Assembly: GCF_000966265.1 (NCBI RefSeq)
Contig: NZ_LANF01000009.1
Coordinates: 62,001 to 126,000 of the forward strand
DNA from: Palaeococcus ferrophilus DSM 13482
Lineage (GTDB): Archaea; Methanobacteriota_B; Thermococci; Thermococcales; Thermococcaceae
Length of the DNA stretch: 64,000 bases
Reading direction: 5' to 3'
Shown here: positions 52,901 to 60,633 of the stretch, piece after piece
How the letters are laid out: each line of letters opens with the position of its first letter
Numbering within the stretch: position 1 is the stretch's first letter
The notes under the pieces: generated by a model
Told to the model about the DNA's origin: nothing
What the model saw: the letters and a program-made list of their open reading frames with translations, nothing else
Databases searched by the model: none
Made by a program: the position numbers and the translations under genes

Positions 52901-53680
52901 ATCATTACAAACAAAACACAATCTCCCAAAAAGAGAAAATGGTACGGGGACAGTTACTGGCGGGGTGTGAGGTCTCTTAAGAGAAGGTTGGTGATCCCAG
53001 GGTTTAGGGATAGCATAGAGGGATTCTCGCCCGCATATGCCATTACAGTCCACAAAGCCCAGGGAAGCGATTTTGATAATGTAATCTTGGTACTCTCAGA
53101 ACGTTCCAATTACATTACAAAGGAGCTTATCTACACTGGACTCACTAGAGCAAAGAAAAAGCTCTATCTATTTATCCACGAGAGCCTCAAGGATAATTTT
53201 TATGAGTTCTTAATCTCGGCTCACAAGAACTCCGCGATAGATAACATAACAACCCTCCTATTTGAGTACAGGCCCTCAGCTTCAAAGCCCTACAAGGTGA
53301 CACGTAAAGATGGCAAAACTTTGTATGTCAGGTCAAAAATTGAAATGATAATAGCAAAAACGTTGGACAATCTTGGCGTAGAATTTGAATATGAACCTAA
53401 AGATTTTAGCAGACAGTATTTGCTGCCCGACTTTAAGATAATCTACAATGAACAGGAATATTACTGGGAGCACCTAGGAATGATAGATAACATGGAATAT
53501 CGGAGTAGATGGTTTAGAAAATTCAAGAAATACAAGGAGATGGGAGTAGCAGATCACTTAATAACGACAGAGGAGTCTGAGCATGATATTGAAAACAACG
53601 TGAGAAAGATTATTGAGGACATAAAAGGAGGTAGACTCAAAGGGCGTCAAAGTTACTCATACCATCATTACTTCCTCTGA
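49964..53680 (+). CDS. RecD2-like SF1B helicase with Cys-rich N-terminus and C-terminal PD-(D/E)XK-like nuclease
   Basis: The 1238-residue product has three regions. Residues 1-90 hold six cysteines (19, 28, 57, 69, 72, 81; the last three in PPCYWC and NC), a possible zinc or iron-sulfur site. Residues 90-600 show no motif I recognise. The helicase has Walker A GSAGSGKTA at 620-627, IIIIDEASMVD with Asp727, VGDDKQLPPIGVGRP, VHKAQGSDFDNVILVL around 1030 and YTGLTRAKKKLYLF around 1058; this is the RecD/RecD2 pattern. The C-terminus (about 1115-1210) has RSKIEMIIAKTL (Glu1127), LPDFKI (Asp1156) and YYWEHLG (Glu1169), resembling a PD-(D/E)XK nuclease. One hand-counted line (50461-50520) has 23 G+C of 60, against 40 of 60 at 55321-55380. 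It is a likely acquired anti-invader or DNA-processing enzyme; family unnamed. Confidence 0.85.
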   Translation: MHVTVRVAWHDNKWNGKICKKPKENIYCIDNYSLLASRIQRRRKVDIEQETAGKDICEVWKNISYAPPCYWCINLNGDANCTVKDSHPFSDRNPKFREKVPPIDAVLHPNSVYTWNFKLSFDEKKDKYRYPPDLEERVREYINKTKPGSSIVFFYANHGNPVNGDERKYLLVGAALVKNIEYPSEYEMPPELIEEKNKKWQTRYFPKIAWQFRIDIDPETIVLLPYHEYLDLGIPEEEKENLLKEITVSIKDPTLIPHFKYVSMHIPSDKTIYLLYEIKRKLDIVEQHGIIDFEEVQVLKKRIIRLLKIAWDSRGKYPGFRNLMEVLISDELKNASETVDEFYSLILQKFGSVEEFLANPDNIKVLESENLSPGLKRIIPYLRDEYSTIEFLSRFDLSKPQFQKILGRVNRYRENPYTILEEYLYELQDNNWRIEDNDYGISLYQIDIPMFPDPEFVSWEPPMIIRATSIERVSALITTILKESATIEGNSALPRETVMERIKSYPLYYIDKELNINENLLDEYENRPEFRSRFIFYTINGRKLYQLMDLRKIEEHIEKFVNTLISKTYSVPDAIVEELVERDIQKFDDRLNYYSQITFSKERQKLYNSVLKNGFSVILGSAGSGKTAAVVNLVKYFTDKRKPILIVTPTGKASLVIRDRLKKEGINPESSRILVSTIHRYLYQFPRDLSSYIPKILDGNYNLFHVFISGVQSTRSKPITPKIIIIDEASMVDEVLLALLFATINPQVVERVILVGDDKQLPPIGVGRPLVDIVNYLKAKNLEENYVELQTNLRFSTANQGSSRIEKLAALFREDKMISFEDLDDVFQTGDETLEIVYFDSYEDLIRKLKEILTKLTSVDVTEETSVSELFVELFEPGGTFDYSYLDRLQILAPRRVGRFGTLGINYQIAGDVLSTGAFKPGTKIICEENQYWNIGDLRVLALANGSIGYIPKKDHRQMKNGQPNPKFYDIDELYKLVTIITNKTQSPKKRKWYGDSYWRGVRSLKRRLVIPGFRDSIEGFSPAYAITVHKAQGSDFDNVILVLSERSNYITKELIYTGLTRAKKKLYLFIHESLKDNFYEFLISAHKNSAIDNITTLLFEYRPSASKPYKVTRKDGKTLYVRSKIEMIIAKTLDNLGVEFEYEPKDFSRQYLLPDFKIIYNEQEYYWEHLGMIDNMEYRSRWFRKFKKYKEMGVADHLITTEESEHDIENNVRKIIEDIKGGRLKGRQSYSYHHYFL

Positions 53681-54201
53681 AAAGCTTAAAATTTCAAAAT
53701 TATTTTGATATCCAACATTCATTAAGAAATTTAGTTTATTTAGGAGAGAATTGCAAACACAACTAGAGCCACTCTTGAATCAACTACTGCACGAGTTATC
53801 AATTAACATTAACCCAACTGCATATTCACTCTAATATACTGACAATAACTTTTCTATCTAACGTGACAGGCAACTAAACTGGGTTTAGCTGATTATTAAC
53901 TAGCTTTATTCGCCTCCAAAAGCCAAAAGCGGTATTCTACACGAAGTTTGAGTGTCCACCTTTGTTCACTTCTAAGCTTAGTGTTACTTCTCAATGACGT
54001 CATGCCCCCAGTGGGACACTTTCTGGAGTTGTAGAAGGGATTAGTAAATTAAGACATTTTAGCCTCACCACATGTGATCCCACTAAACTTAACCCTGTTC
54101 GAGTTATCATCCATGTTAACCCAAAATAAATAGCAAGACAATGTCTATTAGGCAGATTCATAGCTGTCCTTTAGAGCTATGTTTATTTAATTTGCCCAAC
54201 A
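53681..54201. other. Noncoding AT-rich segment with several palindromes
   Basis: No supportable gene in about 520 bases. TCAAAAT-T-ATTTTGA (53694-53708) directly after the helicase stop may be a terminator or binding site. CTAAAC-TGG-GTTTAG (53874-53888) and ATGACGTCAT (53994-54003) are further palindromes. CATAGCT...AGCTATG (54159-54165 and 54175-54181) sits just before the TATA-like box (54182-54190) of the ribbon-helix-helix gene and could be its operator. Confidence 0.55.
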
Positions 54202-54405
54202 ATGAGGGGGTTTCCCATTGAACCGATCAACAATCAAGACCAACAGGCGAGTCCCGGCAGACCCCCAACAAGAGACACAAAAAACATCACTCTGAACCTC
54301 GATAGGACAGCATTCAAGTACCTGGTGCAGCTTTCAGCCGAATACGGCCTCTCCAGGAACCAAGTCCTCGAGCAATTGATATTCACTGCAATATCACTGC
54401 AATAA
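54202..54405 (+). CDS. Small ribbon-helix-helix (CopG-like) protein
   Basis: The 67-residue product has a proline/glutamine-rich N-terminus (1-25), then KNITLNLDRTAFKYLVQLSAEYGLSRNQVLEQLI. This is one beta strand with alternating residues followed by two helices with the G-x-S-R-N turn, matching the ribbon-helix-helix DNA-binding fold. It is the only other gene in the AT-rich island. A TATA-like TTTATTTAA at 54182-54190 and an inverted repeat at 54159-54181 lie upstream. The first ATG is rather close to the TATA box, so the real start may lie a few codons downstream. Probably a regulator of the island. Confidence 0.6.
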   Translation: MRGFPIEPINNQDQQASPGRPPTRDTKNITLNLDRTAFKYLVQLSAEYGLSRNQVLEQLIFTAISLQ

Positions 54406-54494
54406 AGGATGATTAGCCCCTTCAGGTATCTAAGAGGAATTATGAGCTGGAACAGAGGATAAGCTTGATAAAAGTGGGTAAAAAATTGTCAATA

Positions 54495-54512
54495 ATGAAC
54501 CTCTTCATCGCC
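54495..54512. repeat. Right 18-bp direct repeat of the AT-rich island
   Basis: ATGAACCTCTTCATCGCC, identical to 49590-49607. The flanking bases differ on both sides (TAA before, ACGG after here; GGG before and CCAC after at the left). Confidence 0.9.
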
Positions 54513-54616
54513 ACGGTCAGAAGCTCTCGAAGTTTTAATCCTTTAATCATTAAGCTTATATGCGAATCCTATAAAAAGCTTTTTCTTTTGAGGCGAAAGA
54601 TTTATAAAGGTTAATC

Positions 54617-54632
54617 GAAAAGCTTAAAAAGG
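54617..54632 (+). promoter_or_regulatory. TATA/BRE promoter of gar1-tfb
   Basis: GAAAAGCTTAAAAAGG lies 17-32 bases before the gar1 ATG. Further TATA-like boxes (CCTATAAAAAGC, AGATTTATAAAGG) lie 20-60 bases upstream, suggesting alternative promoters. Confidence 0.65.
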
Positions 54633-54648
54633 TATTCGGGGTGGGGCC

Positions 54649-54963
54649 ATGAAGCGTTTGGGTAAAGTTTCTCACTATGCTAAGCAGGGCCTTCTGATAG
54701 TCCGCTCGAAGTGGGCGCCTGCTCTAAACGATGTCATCGTTGACAAGGATTTAAAGGTAGTGGGTATTGTGAAGGATGTCTTCGGTCCCGTGGGGATGCC
54801 CTACGTGGCTGTTAAGCCAAAGGTCAAGGCGCCCGAAGGCTACATCGGTCAGGTTCTCTACGTTGATGAGCGCAAGAAGCCCAAGAAGAAGGGCCGCAGG
54901 GGCGAGAAGGGCAAGGCAAAAGGTGCGAGAAAGAAGCGCCCCAACCCCAAAAAGAGGGGGTGA
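54649..54963 (+). CDS. gar1: H/ACA RNA-protein complex component Gar1
   Basis: The 104-residue product has the Gar1 barrel (GKVSHYAKQGLLIVRSKWAPALNDVIVDKDLKVVGIVKDVFGPVGMPYVAVKP) followed by a lysine/arginine-rich tail from about residue 75 to 104. It binds Cbf5 in H/ACA RNPs that make pseudouridine in rRNA. Its stop lies 3 bases before the TFB start; the gar1-tfb pair is common in Thermococcales. Confidence 0.94.
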   Translation: MKRLGKVSHYAKQGLLIVRSKWAPALNDVIVDKDLKVVGIVKDVFGPVGMPYVAVKPKVKAPEGYIGQVLYVDERKKPKKKGRRGEKGKAKGARKKRPNPKKRG

Positions 54964-54966
54964 TAT

Positions 54967-55890
54967 TTGTTGACTTCCGCCGAAGATTTTAAGAAGTGCC
55001 CTATTTGCGGGAGTGATAAGCTTATTTACGACCCCGAGAGGGGTGAGATAGTCTGCGCCAAGTGCGGCTACGTTGTGGCCCAGAACATAGTGGACAGCGG
55101 CCCTGAGTGGAGGGCGTTTGATGCGGACCAGAGGGCGAGGAGAGGTAGGGTGGGTGCGCCCGTTACGTACACCATCCACGATAAAGGTCTCTCCACCATG
55201 ATAGACTGGAGGAACAAGGACATCCACGGTCACGACATCTCCTCCACGACGAGAGCCCAGATGTACCGTTTGAGAAAGTGGCAGCGCCGCATAAGGGTCT
55301 CGGACGCTGCCGAGCGTAACCTCGCCTTCGCGTTGAGCGAGCTCGACAGGATGGCCTCCCAGCTCCAGCTCCCGAGGAACATAAAGGAGATGGCGGCCGT
55401 TCTCTACCGTAAGGCCGTTATGGAGCACCTCATAAGGGGACGCTCCATCGAGGGGGTAACCGCAGCCTGCCTCTACGCGGCCTGCAGAATGGCCAAGATC
55501 CCGAGGACGCTGGACGAGATTGAGGAGGTCGCTCGCGTTGACAAGAAGGAGATTGGAAGGAGCTACCGCTTCATAGCGAGAGAGCTCAACCTCAAGCTTC
55601 CGCCTACAAATCCAATAGACTACGTGAGCCGCTTTGCCGACCAGCTCGGCCTCAGCGAGAAAACCAAGAGAAGGGCCATAGAGCTCCTCAAGGAGGCCAT
55701 AAAGAAGGGTCTCACGAGCGGAAGGGGGCCCATGGGAGTTGCAGCGGCGGCACTCTACATAGCCAGCGTCCTTGAGGGCGAAAAGAGGACGCAGAGGGAA
55801 GTGGCTGAAGTGGCCCACGTCACGGAGGTCACTGTCAGAAACCGCTACAAGGAGCTCGTGGACAGGCTCGGCATAAAGCTAAACATTTAA
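54967..55890 (+). CDS. tfb: Transcription initiation factor B (TFB)
   Basis: The 307-residue product has an N-terminal zinc ribbon (CPICGS at about 11, CAKCGY at about 31), the B-reader/linker ([31 protein letters not shown]), two cyclin folds (from about 105 and 200) and a C-terminal HTH ([23 protein letters not shown]) that contacts BRE. It recruits RNA polymerase to TATA/BRE promoters such as those listed here. The start is a TTG at 54967 or the next codon, TTG 54970; GGGGGTGATA overlaps the gar1 stop. Confidence 0.96.
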   Translation: MLTSAEDFKKCPICGSDKLIYDPERGEIVCAKCGYVVAQNIVDSGPEWRAFDADQRARRGRVGAPVTYTIHDKGLSTMIDWRNKDIHGHDISSTTRAQMYRLRKWQRRIRVSDAAERNLAFALSELDRMASQLQLPRNIKEMAAVLYRKAVMEHLIRGRSIEGVTAACLYAACRMAKIPRTLDEIEEVARVDKKEIGRSYRFIARELNLKLPPTNPIDYVSRFADQLGLSEKTKRRAIELLKEAIKKGLTSGRGPMGVAAAALYIASVLEGEKRTQREVAEVAHVTEVTVRNRYKELVDRLGIKLNI

Positions 55891-55906
55891 CGCCTATCTT
55901 CTCTTT

Positions 55907-56260
55907 TCACCTGTATTTCAGAAAAGCCACGTAGTAGAAGAAGCCTCCCACCATAACCGCGCCCAGGGCGAAGAGATAAAGCGCTGTTTCCGGCTTTCTC
56001 GTTACCTGTAACGTATAGCAGCCGTCGGAGTGGTTGTAATCCAGCGGGACCTTTTCGAGAAGGACTTCGCTTTTTCTCGCCACGAAGAGTTCCTCGCCAG
56101 AGACGACGCGGAGGAAGCCGTTGCTAACGCTAACGGTGTAATCGCCGAGCCTCCCGCTTTCTCCCTCGCAGAACGTCCCCATCAGGTGCTGTGGGGGATA
56201 CGCCAGGGCGGCCAGTATGAGAAGAAGCCCGAGGACGAAGGCGTATTCCTCACGTTCCAT
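55907..56260 (-). CDS. Small membrane protein with extracellular loop, unknown
   Basis: The 117-residue product has a hydrophobic helix near 7-21 (FVLGLLLILAALAYP), a loop of about 60 residues with two cysteines (FCEGES and DGCYTL), and a second helix near 90-110 (ALYLFALGAVMVGGFFYYVAFL). The arrangement suggests two membrane spans with the middle outside and possibly a disulfide. No family is recognised. The ATG at 56260 (MEREEYAF) is chosen because the longer frame to 56347 has no ribosome site and reads over a promoter. It lies just downstream of the GAPDH gene on the same strand only 38 bases away. Confidence 0.6.
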   Translation of the reverse strand: MEREEYAFVLGLLLILAALAYPPQHLMGTFCEGESGRLGDYTVSVSNGFLRVVSGEELFVARKSEVLLEKVPLDYNHSDGCYTLQVTRKPETALYLFALGAVMVGGFFYYVAFLKYR

Positions 56261-56298
56261 CGTACCACAAAAGGAAATTGGAAGGGAGGTTAAAAGGG

Positions 56299-57303
56299 TT
56301 ACTTCAAAATCCCAAGGCTCCTGTTCGTCTTCCTTATGCTCTCCCACTTATCTGCCAGCTCGAACATGGCCCTTATGGCATCAACGTTCTCCGGAACGAC
56401 GTCGCTCTCCTGGTGGACGGCCTGGATATAGAAGAGCCTCCCGTTCCTAACGCTTATGCTCTCCTTCCAGACGGCTATCTCGTAGAGGTTGTTCCACTCG
56501 CGGTGGAGGTCCCTTGCGAACTCTATGAGCTGGGCCGTGCTCTCATAGCCCTTCTCCTTCTCGAAGAGGAGAACCCTCGTCGTGTTCTCGAAGACGTCCA
56601 CGACGTCCTTCGCTTCGAGCGGCTTCTTGAGCTCGATCATAATCGAGTGAACGTGCATGAGCGTCGTCGGCACTACGAAGGCGCTCGTCTCGATGTTTAT
56701 CGGGATCACCGTCTGCACATCCGGCCCGTGGTGGGAGGGAACCGTCACGCTCGGGATTATCGCGTTGACGGGGCCTCTCTTCGAGTCGTTCGGGTCGGCC
56801 GCCCTTCTTATCATAACGGCGTAGACGTAGTCGATGTACTCCTGAAGGGCCGAGAGCGTTCTGGTCAATCCAGTCGTGTTGCAGGAGACCACCCTCACGT
56901 AGTCCTTTCCGAGGGCCTTCTCGTAGTTGGCCTGGGCCACGAAGGAGACTTCCGCCGTTGAAGCCTTCTCACCGCCCTGGAAGATCGCCTTGACGCCGGC
57001 CTTCTCGTAGAGCGCTTTATTTTTCGCCCCCATTCCTCCCGGTGTGGCGTCAACGATCACGTCGACCTTCTGGAGGAGGTCGTTGAGCGTTCCGGCCACT
57101 TCAAAGCCGGCCTTCTCAAACCTGGGGAGGAACTCCTCGCTCGCGGCATAAACCGGAATCCCGAGCTCCTTGGCGCGGTAGGCCTCGAAGTCCGGCTTCG
57201 TCTTTGTAACACCCAGGAGCTCCATGTCGTCCTGTCTCGTAACGGCGTAAGCAACGCGCTTTCCGATGGTTCCGTAACCGTTAACACCCACCTTTACCTT
57301 CAT
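56299..57303 (-). CDS. gap: Archaeal type II glyceraldehyde-3-phosphate dehydrogenase
   Basis: The 334-residue product has Rossmann motif [29 protein letters not shown] and catalytic Cys141 in [11 protein letters not shown], followed by the archaeal [14 protein letters not shown] and HVHSIMIEL motifs. It interconverts glyceraldehyde 3-phosphate and 1,3-bisphosphoglycerate with NAD(P); in Thermococcales it serves gluconeogenesis, with GAPOR and GAPN in glycolysis. The start at 57303 ([11 protein letters not shown]) is fixed by homology. A TATA-like AAGTATTTTATGC on the minus strand lies at about 57328-57340. Confidence 0.95.
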   Translation of the reverse strand: MKVKVGVNGYGTIGKRVAYAVTRQDDMELLGVTKTKPDFEAYRAKELGIPVYAASEEFLPRFEKAGFEVAGTLNDLLQKVDVIVDATPGGMGAKNKALYEKAGVKAIFQGGEKASTAEVSFVAQANYEKALGKDYVRVVSCNTTGLTRTLSALQEYIDYVYAVMIRRAADPNDSKRGPVNAIIPSVTVPSHHGPDVQTVIPINIETSAFVVPTTLMHVHSIMIELKKPLEAKDVVDVFENTTRVLLFEKEKGYESTAQLIEFARDLHREWNNLYEIAVWKESISVRNGRLFYIQAVHQESDVVPENVDAIRAMFELADKWESIRKTNRSLGILK

Positions 57304-57431
57304 GACACCACCAGCAGGTTTTACAAGCATAAAATACTTAAGCGTTGCTTTCACCGGGAGTGATAGCACCGTGAGAGTGAAAAAAGCTTCAGAAAACGTC
57401 GTTTTTTAACATAAAAATGTAGGGAAGGGCA

Positions 57432-59093
57432 TCACATGCCCATGTCCATTCCGCCCATACCGCCCATTCCACCGGGCATTCCGCCCTGACCGCCCTCGGG
57501 CTTGCTGACCTTCGCGGCTATGACGTCGTCAATGCGGAGTATCATCATGGCTGCTTCGCTGGCGCTCTTGATGGCCTGCTTCTTAACGCGGAGCGGCTCG
57601 ATTATGCCCCTCTCGAGCATGTCGACGGGCTCGCCATCGAAGACGTCAATACCGATGGCCCTGCCCTTGGTCTTGTGCTCGCTGACGACCTTGACGAGGA
57701 CGTCAATGGTGTCGAGACCGGCGTTTTCAGCGAGAGTCTTCGGGATTATCTTGAGGGCATCCGCAAAGGCCTCGATGGCGAGGGCCTCCTTACCGCCAAC
57801 CTCCTTGGCGTACTCGTCGAGCTTGATGGTGAGCTCTATCTCCGAGGCACCGCCGGCCGGGAGAACCGCGCCGTCTTCCATGACGTCCTTGACGACCTTG
57901 ATAGCATCTTCGAGGGCCCTCTCAACCTCGTCAATGACGTGCTCGGTTCCACCGCGGATGAGGATGGTCACTGCCTTCGGGTTCTTGCAGCCCTCGACGA
58001 ATATCATGCTCTCGCCGGCTATCTTGCGCTCCTCAACAACCTCCGCAAATCCGAGGTCCTCGCTCGTGAGGTCCTTGACGTTGGTGACTATCTTAGCGCC
58101 GGTGGCTTTCGCGAGCTTCTCCATGTCGCTCTTCTTGACTCTCCTGACGGCGAGAATTCCCGCCTTGGCGAGGTAGTGCTGCGCTAAATCATCAATGCCC
58201 TTCTGCACGAAGAGAACGTTCGCACCGGTTGCCGCGATCTGGTCAACCATCTCTTTCAGCATGCGCTCCTCCTGCTCGAGGAAGCTCATGAGCTGGTCGG
58301 GGGCGGTTATGTTGATCTTGGCGTCGGTCTCGGTCTTCTTGACCTCGAGGGCCTCGTTGATGAGGGCGATCTTGGCGCCTTCAATGCGCTTCGGCATCCT
58401 CGGGTGGACGCGCTCCTTGTCGATGACAACGCCCTTGACGAGCTCGCTGTCCTCAACGCTCTCGCCTATCTTCTTCTCTATCTTGATGTTGTCAATGTCA
58501 ACCTCAAAGGTGCCGTTCTTCTTCTCAGCCACCTGGGTGACCGCGCCGACAGCAAGCTCGGCCATCTTCTCCTTGTGGGCCTCGGCGCTCTTGCCGGTGA
58601 TCGAGGTCATGGCTATCTTCATGAGGGTCTCCCTGTCGGCTGGGTCAACCCTTATGGCTATGCTCTCGAGTATCTCCTGGGCCTTCTCGGCCGCCATAGT
58701 GTAACCCTTAACTATGATACTCGGGTGAATGTTCTGATCAAGAAGCTCCTCAGCCTTCCTGAGAAGCTCACCGGCGATGACAACGGCCGTGGTGGTTCCG
58801 TCTCCAGCTTCCTTATCCTGCGTCTTCGCAACCTCAACCATCATCTTGGCGGCCGGGTGCTGGAGGTCGATCTTGTCAAGGATGGTCGCACCATCGTTGG
58901 TTATGACAATGTCACCGAGGCTGTCAACGAGCATCTTGTCCATACCCCTCGGACCGAGGGTGGTCCTGACGGTCTCGGCTATAATTCTTGCGGCCAGGAT
59001 GTTGAGCCTCTGGGCGTCCCTTCCAATGTACCTCTGGGTCCCCTCCGGGAGTATGACGACGGGCTGTCCACCCTGTCCAACTAACTGTGCCAT
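57432..59093 (-). CDS. Thermosome subunit (group II chaperonin)
   Basis: The 553-residue product has [27 protein letters not shown] and [16 protein letters not shown] (ATPase motifs), DDALVDNVAVIAG-type helical lid region, and a C-terminal GGM-rich tail ([17 protein letters not shown]). It forms the eight- or nine-membered double ring that folds proteins with ATP. Thermococcus usually has two paralogues with different temperature optima; which this is cannot be told by eye. GGAGGAATGTGAA precedes the ATG. The promoter is at 59141-59156. Confidence 0.97.
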   Translation of the reverse strand: MAQLVGQGGQPVVILPEGTQRYIGRDAQRLNILAARIIAETVRTTLGPRGMDKMLVDSLGDIVITNDGATILDKIDLQHPAAKMMVEVAKTQDKEAGDGTTTAVVIAGELLRKAEELLDQNIHPSIIVKGYTMAAEKAQEILESIAIRVDPADRETLMKIAMTSITGKSAEAHKEKMAELAVGAVTQVAEKKNGTFEVDIDNIKIEKKIGESVEDSELVKGVVIDKERVHPRMPKRIEGAKIALINEALEVKKTETDAKINITAPDQLMSFLEQEERMLKEMVDQIAATGANVLFVQKGIDDLAQHYLAKAGILAVRRVKKSDMEKLAKATGAKIVTNVKDLTSEDLGFAEVVEERKIAGESMIFVEGCKNPKAVTILIRGGTEHVIDEVERALEDAIKVVKDVMEDGAVLPAGGASEIELTIKLDEYAKEVGGKEALAIEAFADALKIIPKTLAENAGLDTIDVLVKVVSEHKTKGRAIGIDVFDGEPVDMLERGIIEPLRVKKQAIKSASEAAMMILRIDDVIAAKVSKPEGGQGGMPGGMGGMGGMDMGM

Positions 59094-59140
59094 TTCACAT
59101 TCCTCCTTAAATTTTGTGTCGTTTCCCCTTCGTTAGTCTT

Positions 59141-59156
59141 CCATAAAAGCTTTTCG
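59141..59156 (-). promoter_or_regulatory. TATA/BRE promoter of the thermosome gene
   Basis: CGAAAAGCTTTTATGG on the minus strand, about 50-60 bases before the ATG. Confidence 0.6.
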
Positions 59157-59294
59157 TCCAATATGACAATTTATAGTGGATTTTTAGACAATTCAAGAAA
59201 ACTAACCCAATTAAATTGACGTTACATCCACACCGCCAGAGGGAGCGAAGGGAGAGTTTTTAAATGATCCCCCCTACTATCCGGTGGTGGGAGA

Positions 59295-59963
59295 ATGGAG
59301 CTGATAAAGCAGGGCGCGGAGGCAAAGATTTACCTTGGGGACTTTGAAGAGTACTTCGAGGCGAACCTCCTCCCGGGCGAGAGGGTCGTGGTGAAACACC
59401 GCATTCCAAAGCGCTACCGCATAGGGGAGATAGATTTGAAGCTCAGAAAGGAGAGGACTGTGAGGGAGGCGAGGGTTCTCCACAGGGCGAAGGCCTTTGG
59501 GGTCAACTGCCCCCACGTCTACGAGGTCAATGTTAAGGATATGATAATAGTGATGGAGTTCATCGAGGGGAACCGCCTCAAGGAGCACCTCGAGAGCGTC
59601 CCAATGGGGGAGCGTGTGGAACTCTGCAGGGAGATAGGTAGACAGGTTGCCAAACTCCATAACGCGGGCATAGTCCACGGCGATTTGACGACCTCCAACA
59701 TGATTCTGAGAGAGGGGAAGGTTTACCTCATAGACTTTGGTTTGGCGGACTTCGACCCGACGCTGGAAGCGAGGGGCGTTGACCTGCACCTCCTCCGGAG
59801 GGCCATGGAGAGCACCCACTACAGGTGGTTCGAGAAGGGCTTTGAGGCGGTTCTGGAGGGCTACGCCGAAGTTCTGGGTGAAGATGCTAGAAGGGAAATT
59901 GAGGAAAAGCTCGAGGAGATAGAGAGCCGCGGAAGGTACAGGGAGAGGAGCTGGGTCGGCTGA
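59295..59963 (+). CDS. bud32: Kae1-associated kinase Bud32 (KEOPS)
   Basis: The 222-residue small atypical kinase has KQGAEAKIYLGDF, the VVVKHRIPKRYR lysine strand, RKERTVREARVLHRA, catalytic loop HGDLTTSNMIL and metal-binding LIDFGLADF (DFG). It is the ATPase/kinase subunit of KEOPS needed for threonylcarbamoylation of tRNA A37; Pcc1 of the same complex is at 9641-9913. It stands alone here, not fused to Kae1. TATA-like GAGAGTTTTTAAATG lies at about 59251-59264. Confidence 0.95.
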   Translation: MELIKQGAEAKIYLGDFEEYFEANLLPGERVVVKHRIPKRYRIGEIDLKLRKERTVREARVLHRAKAFGVNCPHVYEVNVKDMIIVMEFIEGNRLKEHLESVPMGERVELCREIGRQVAKLHNAGIVHGDLTTSNMILREGKVYLIDFGLADFDPTLEARGVDLHLLRRAMESTHYRWFEKGFEAVLEGYAEVLGEDARREIEEKLEEIESRGRYRERSWVG

Positions 59964-59966
59964 GGA

Positions 59967-59980
59967 TAGGTTTTTAAAAT
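59967..59980 (+). promoter_or_regulatory. TATA box of the isochorismatase-like operon
   Basis: ATAGGTTTTTAAAAT lies about 25 bases before ATG 60001, predicting a leaderless transcript. Confidence 0.6.
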
Positions 59981-60000
59981 TTTCACGTCCCTTTAGAACC

Positions 60001-60633
60001 ATGAAGGAAGACTACTTCACCGGGGAATTCATCGCCGAGATGAGGGAGCGCTACTTCAGGGAGAGGAAGTGGGAGAGGGTCAAGCCCTTCCGGAAGGCTG
60101 CCGTTCTGGCCATAGACCTCCAAAAGTACTTCCTAAGCCCCGAGAGCAGGGCCTTCTTGCCCTCGGCGGGGAGGTTCGTTCCGAGGTTGAGGGAGTTCTA
60201 TTCCAGCGTTCTGGAGCTCCAGGTTCCGATAATCTTCACCAGGCACTACCACGGGTCCGACCACATGGCCCGATGGTGGGGCGGTGACATGCCGAGGGAC
60301 GACCCTCTCAACGAGCTCCTCGACGATTTCAGGCCCTTCGCCAATGTGGTTGTGGAGAAAAACACCTACGACGCCTTCTATGACACGGAGCTTGAGGGGC
60401 TCCTCCAGAAACTGGGCGTCGAGACCGTAATCGTTACCGGCGTCATGACACACCTCTGCTGTGAGACCACCGCCCGGGGGGCCTTTGTGAGGGGCTTCAA
60501 CGTGGTCTTCCCGGTGGACGGGACGCTGACCCAGAACAGATTCTTCCATGAGGGCACCCTCAGGAACCTCTCGCACGGCTTCGCCGTGACCCCCTTTCTC
60601 CAGGAGGTGCTTGAATGGCTCTCGTCGGAATAA
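60001..60633 (+). CDS. Isochorismatase/nicotinamidase-family cysteine hydrolase
   Basis: The 210-residue product has the family triad Asp39 (AVLAIDLQKYFL), Lys120 (VVEKNTYDAFYDT) and Cys153 in TGVMTHLCCETTARGA, with the cis-peptide VMT segment. Members hydrolyse isochorismate, nicotinamide or other amides. HYHGSDHMARWWGGDMPRDDP is an unusual loop, so substrate is not assigned. It has a TATA box 26 bases upstream, hence leaderless, and overlaps the next gene by 19 bases. Confidence 0.88.
   Translation: MKEDYFTGEFIAEMRERYFRERKWERVKPFRKAAVLAIDLQKYFLSPESRAFLPSAGRFVPRLREFYSSVLELQVPIIFTRHYHGSDHMARWWGGDMPRDDPLNELLDDFRPFANVVVEKNTYDAFYDTELEGLLQKLGVETVIVTGVMTHLCCETTARGAFVRGFNVVFPVDGTLTQNRFFHEGTLRNLSHGFAVTPFLQEVLEWLSSE

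Noticed and set aside
53041-53680. The 3' end of the island gene as a separate downstream nuclease gene.
   Set aside because: There is one continuous frame from 49964 to 53680 with no internal stop or ribosome site before the nuclease-like part, so it is a fusion.
49590-54512. CRISPR array or transposon with inverted ends.
   Set aside because: Repeats are direct and only at the ends, there are no regular spacers, no terminal inverted repeats and no transposase-like gene.
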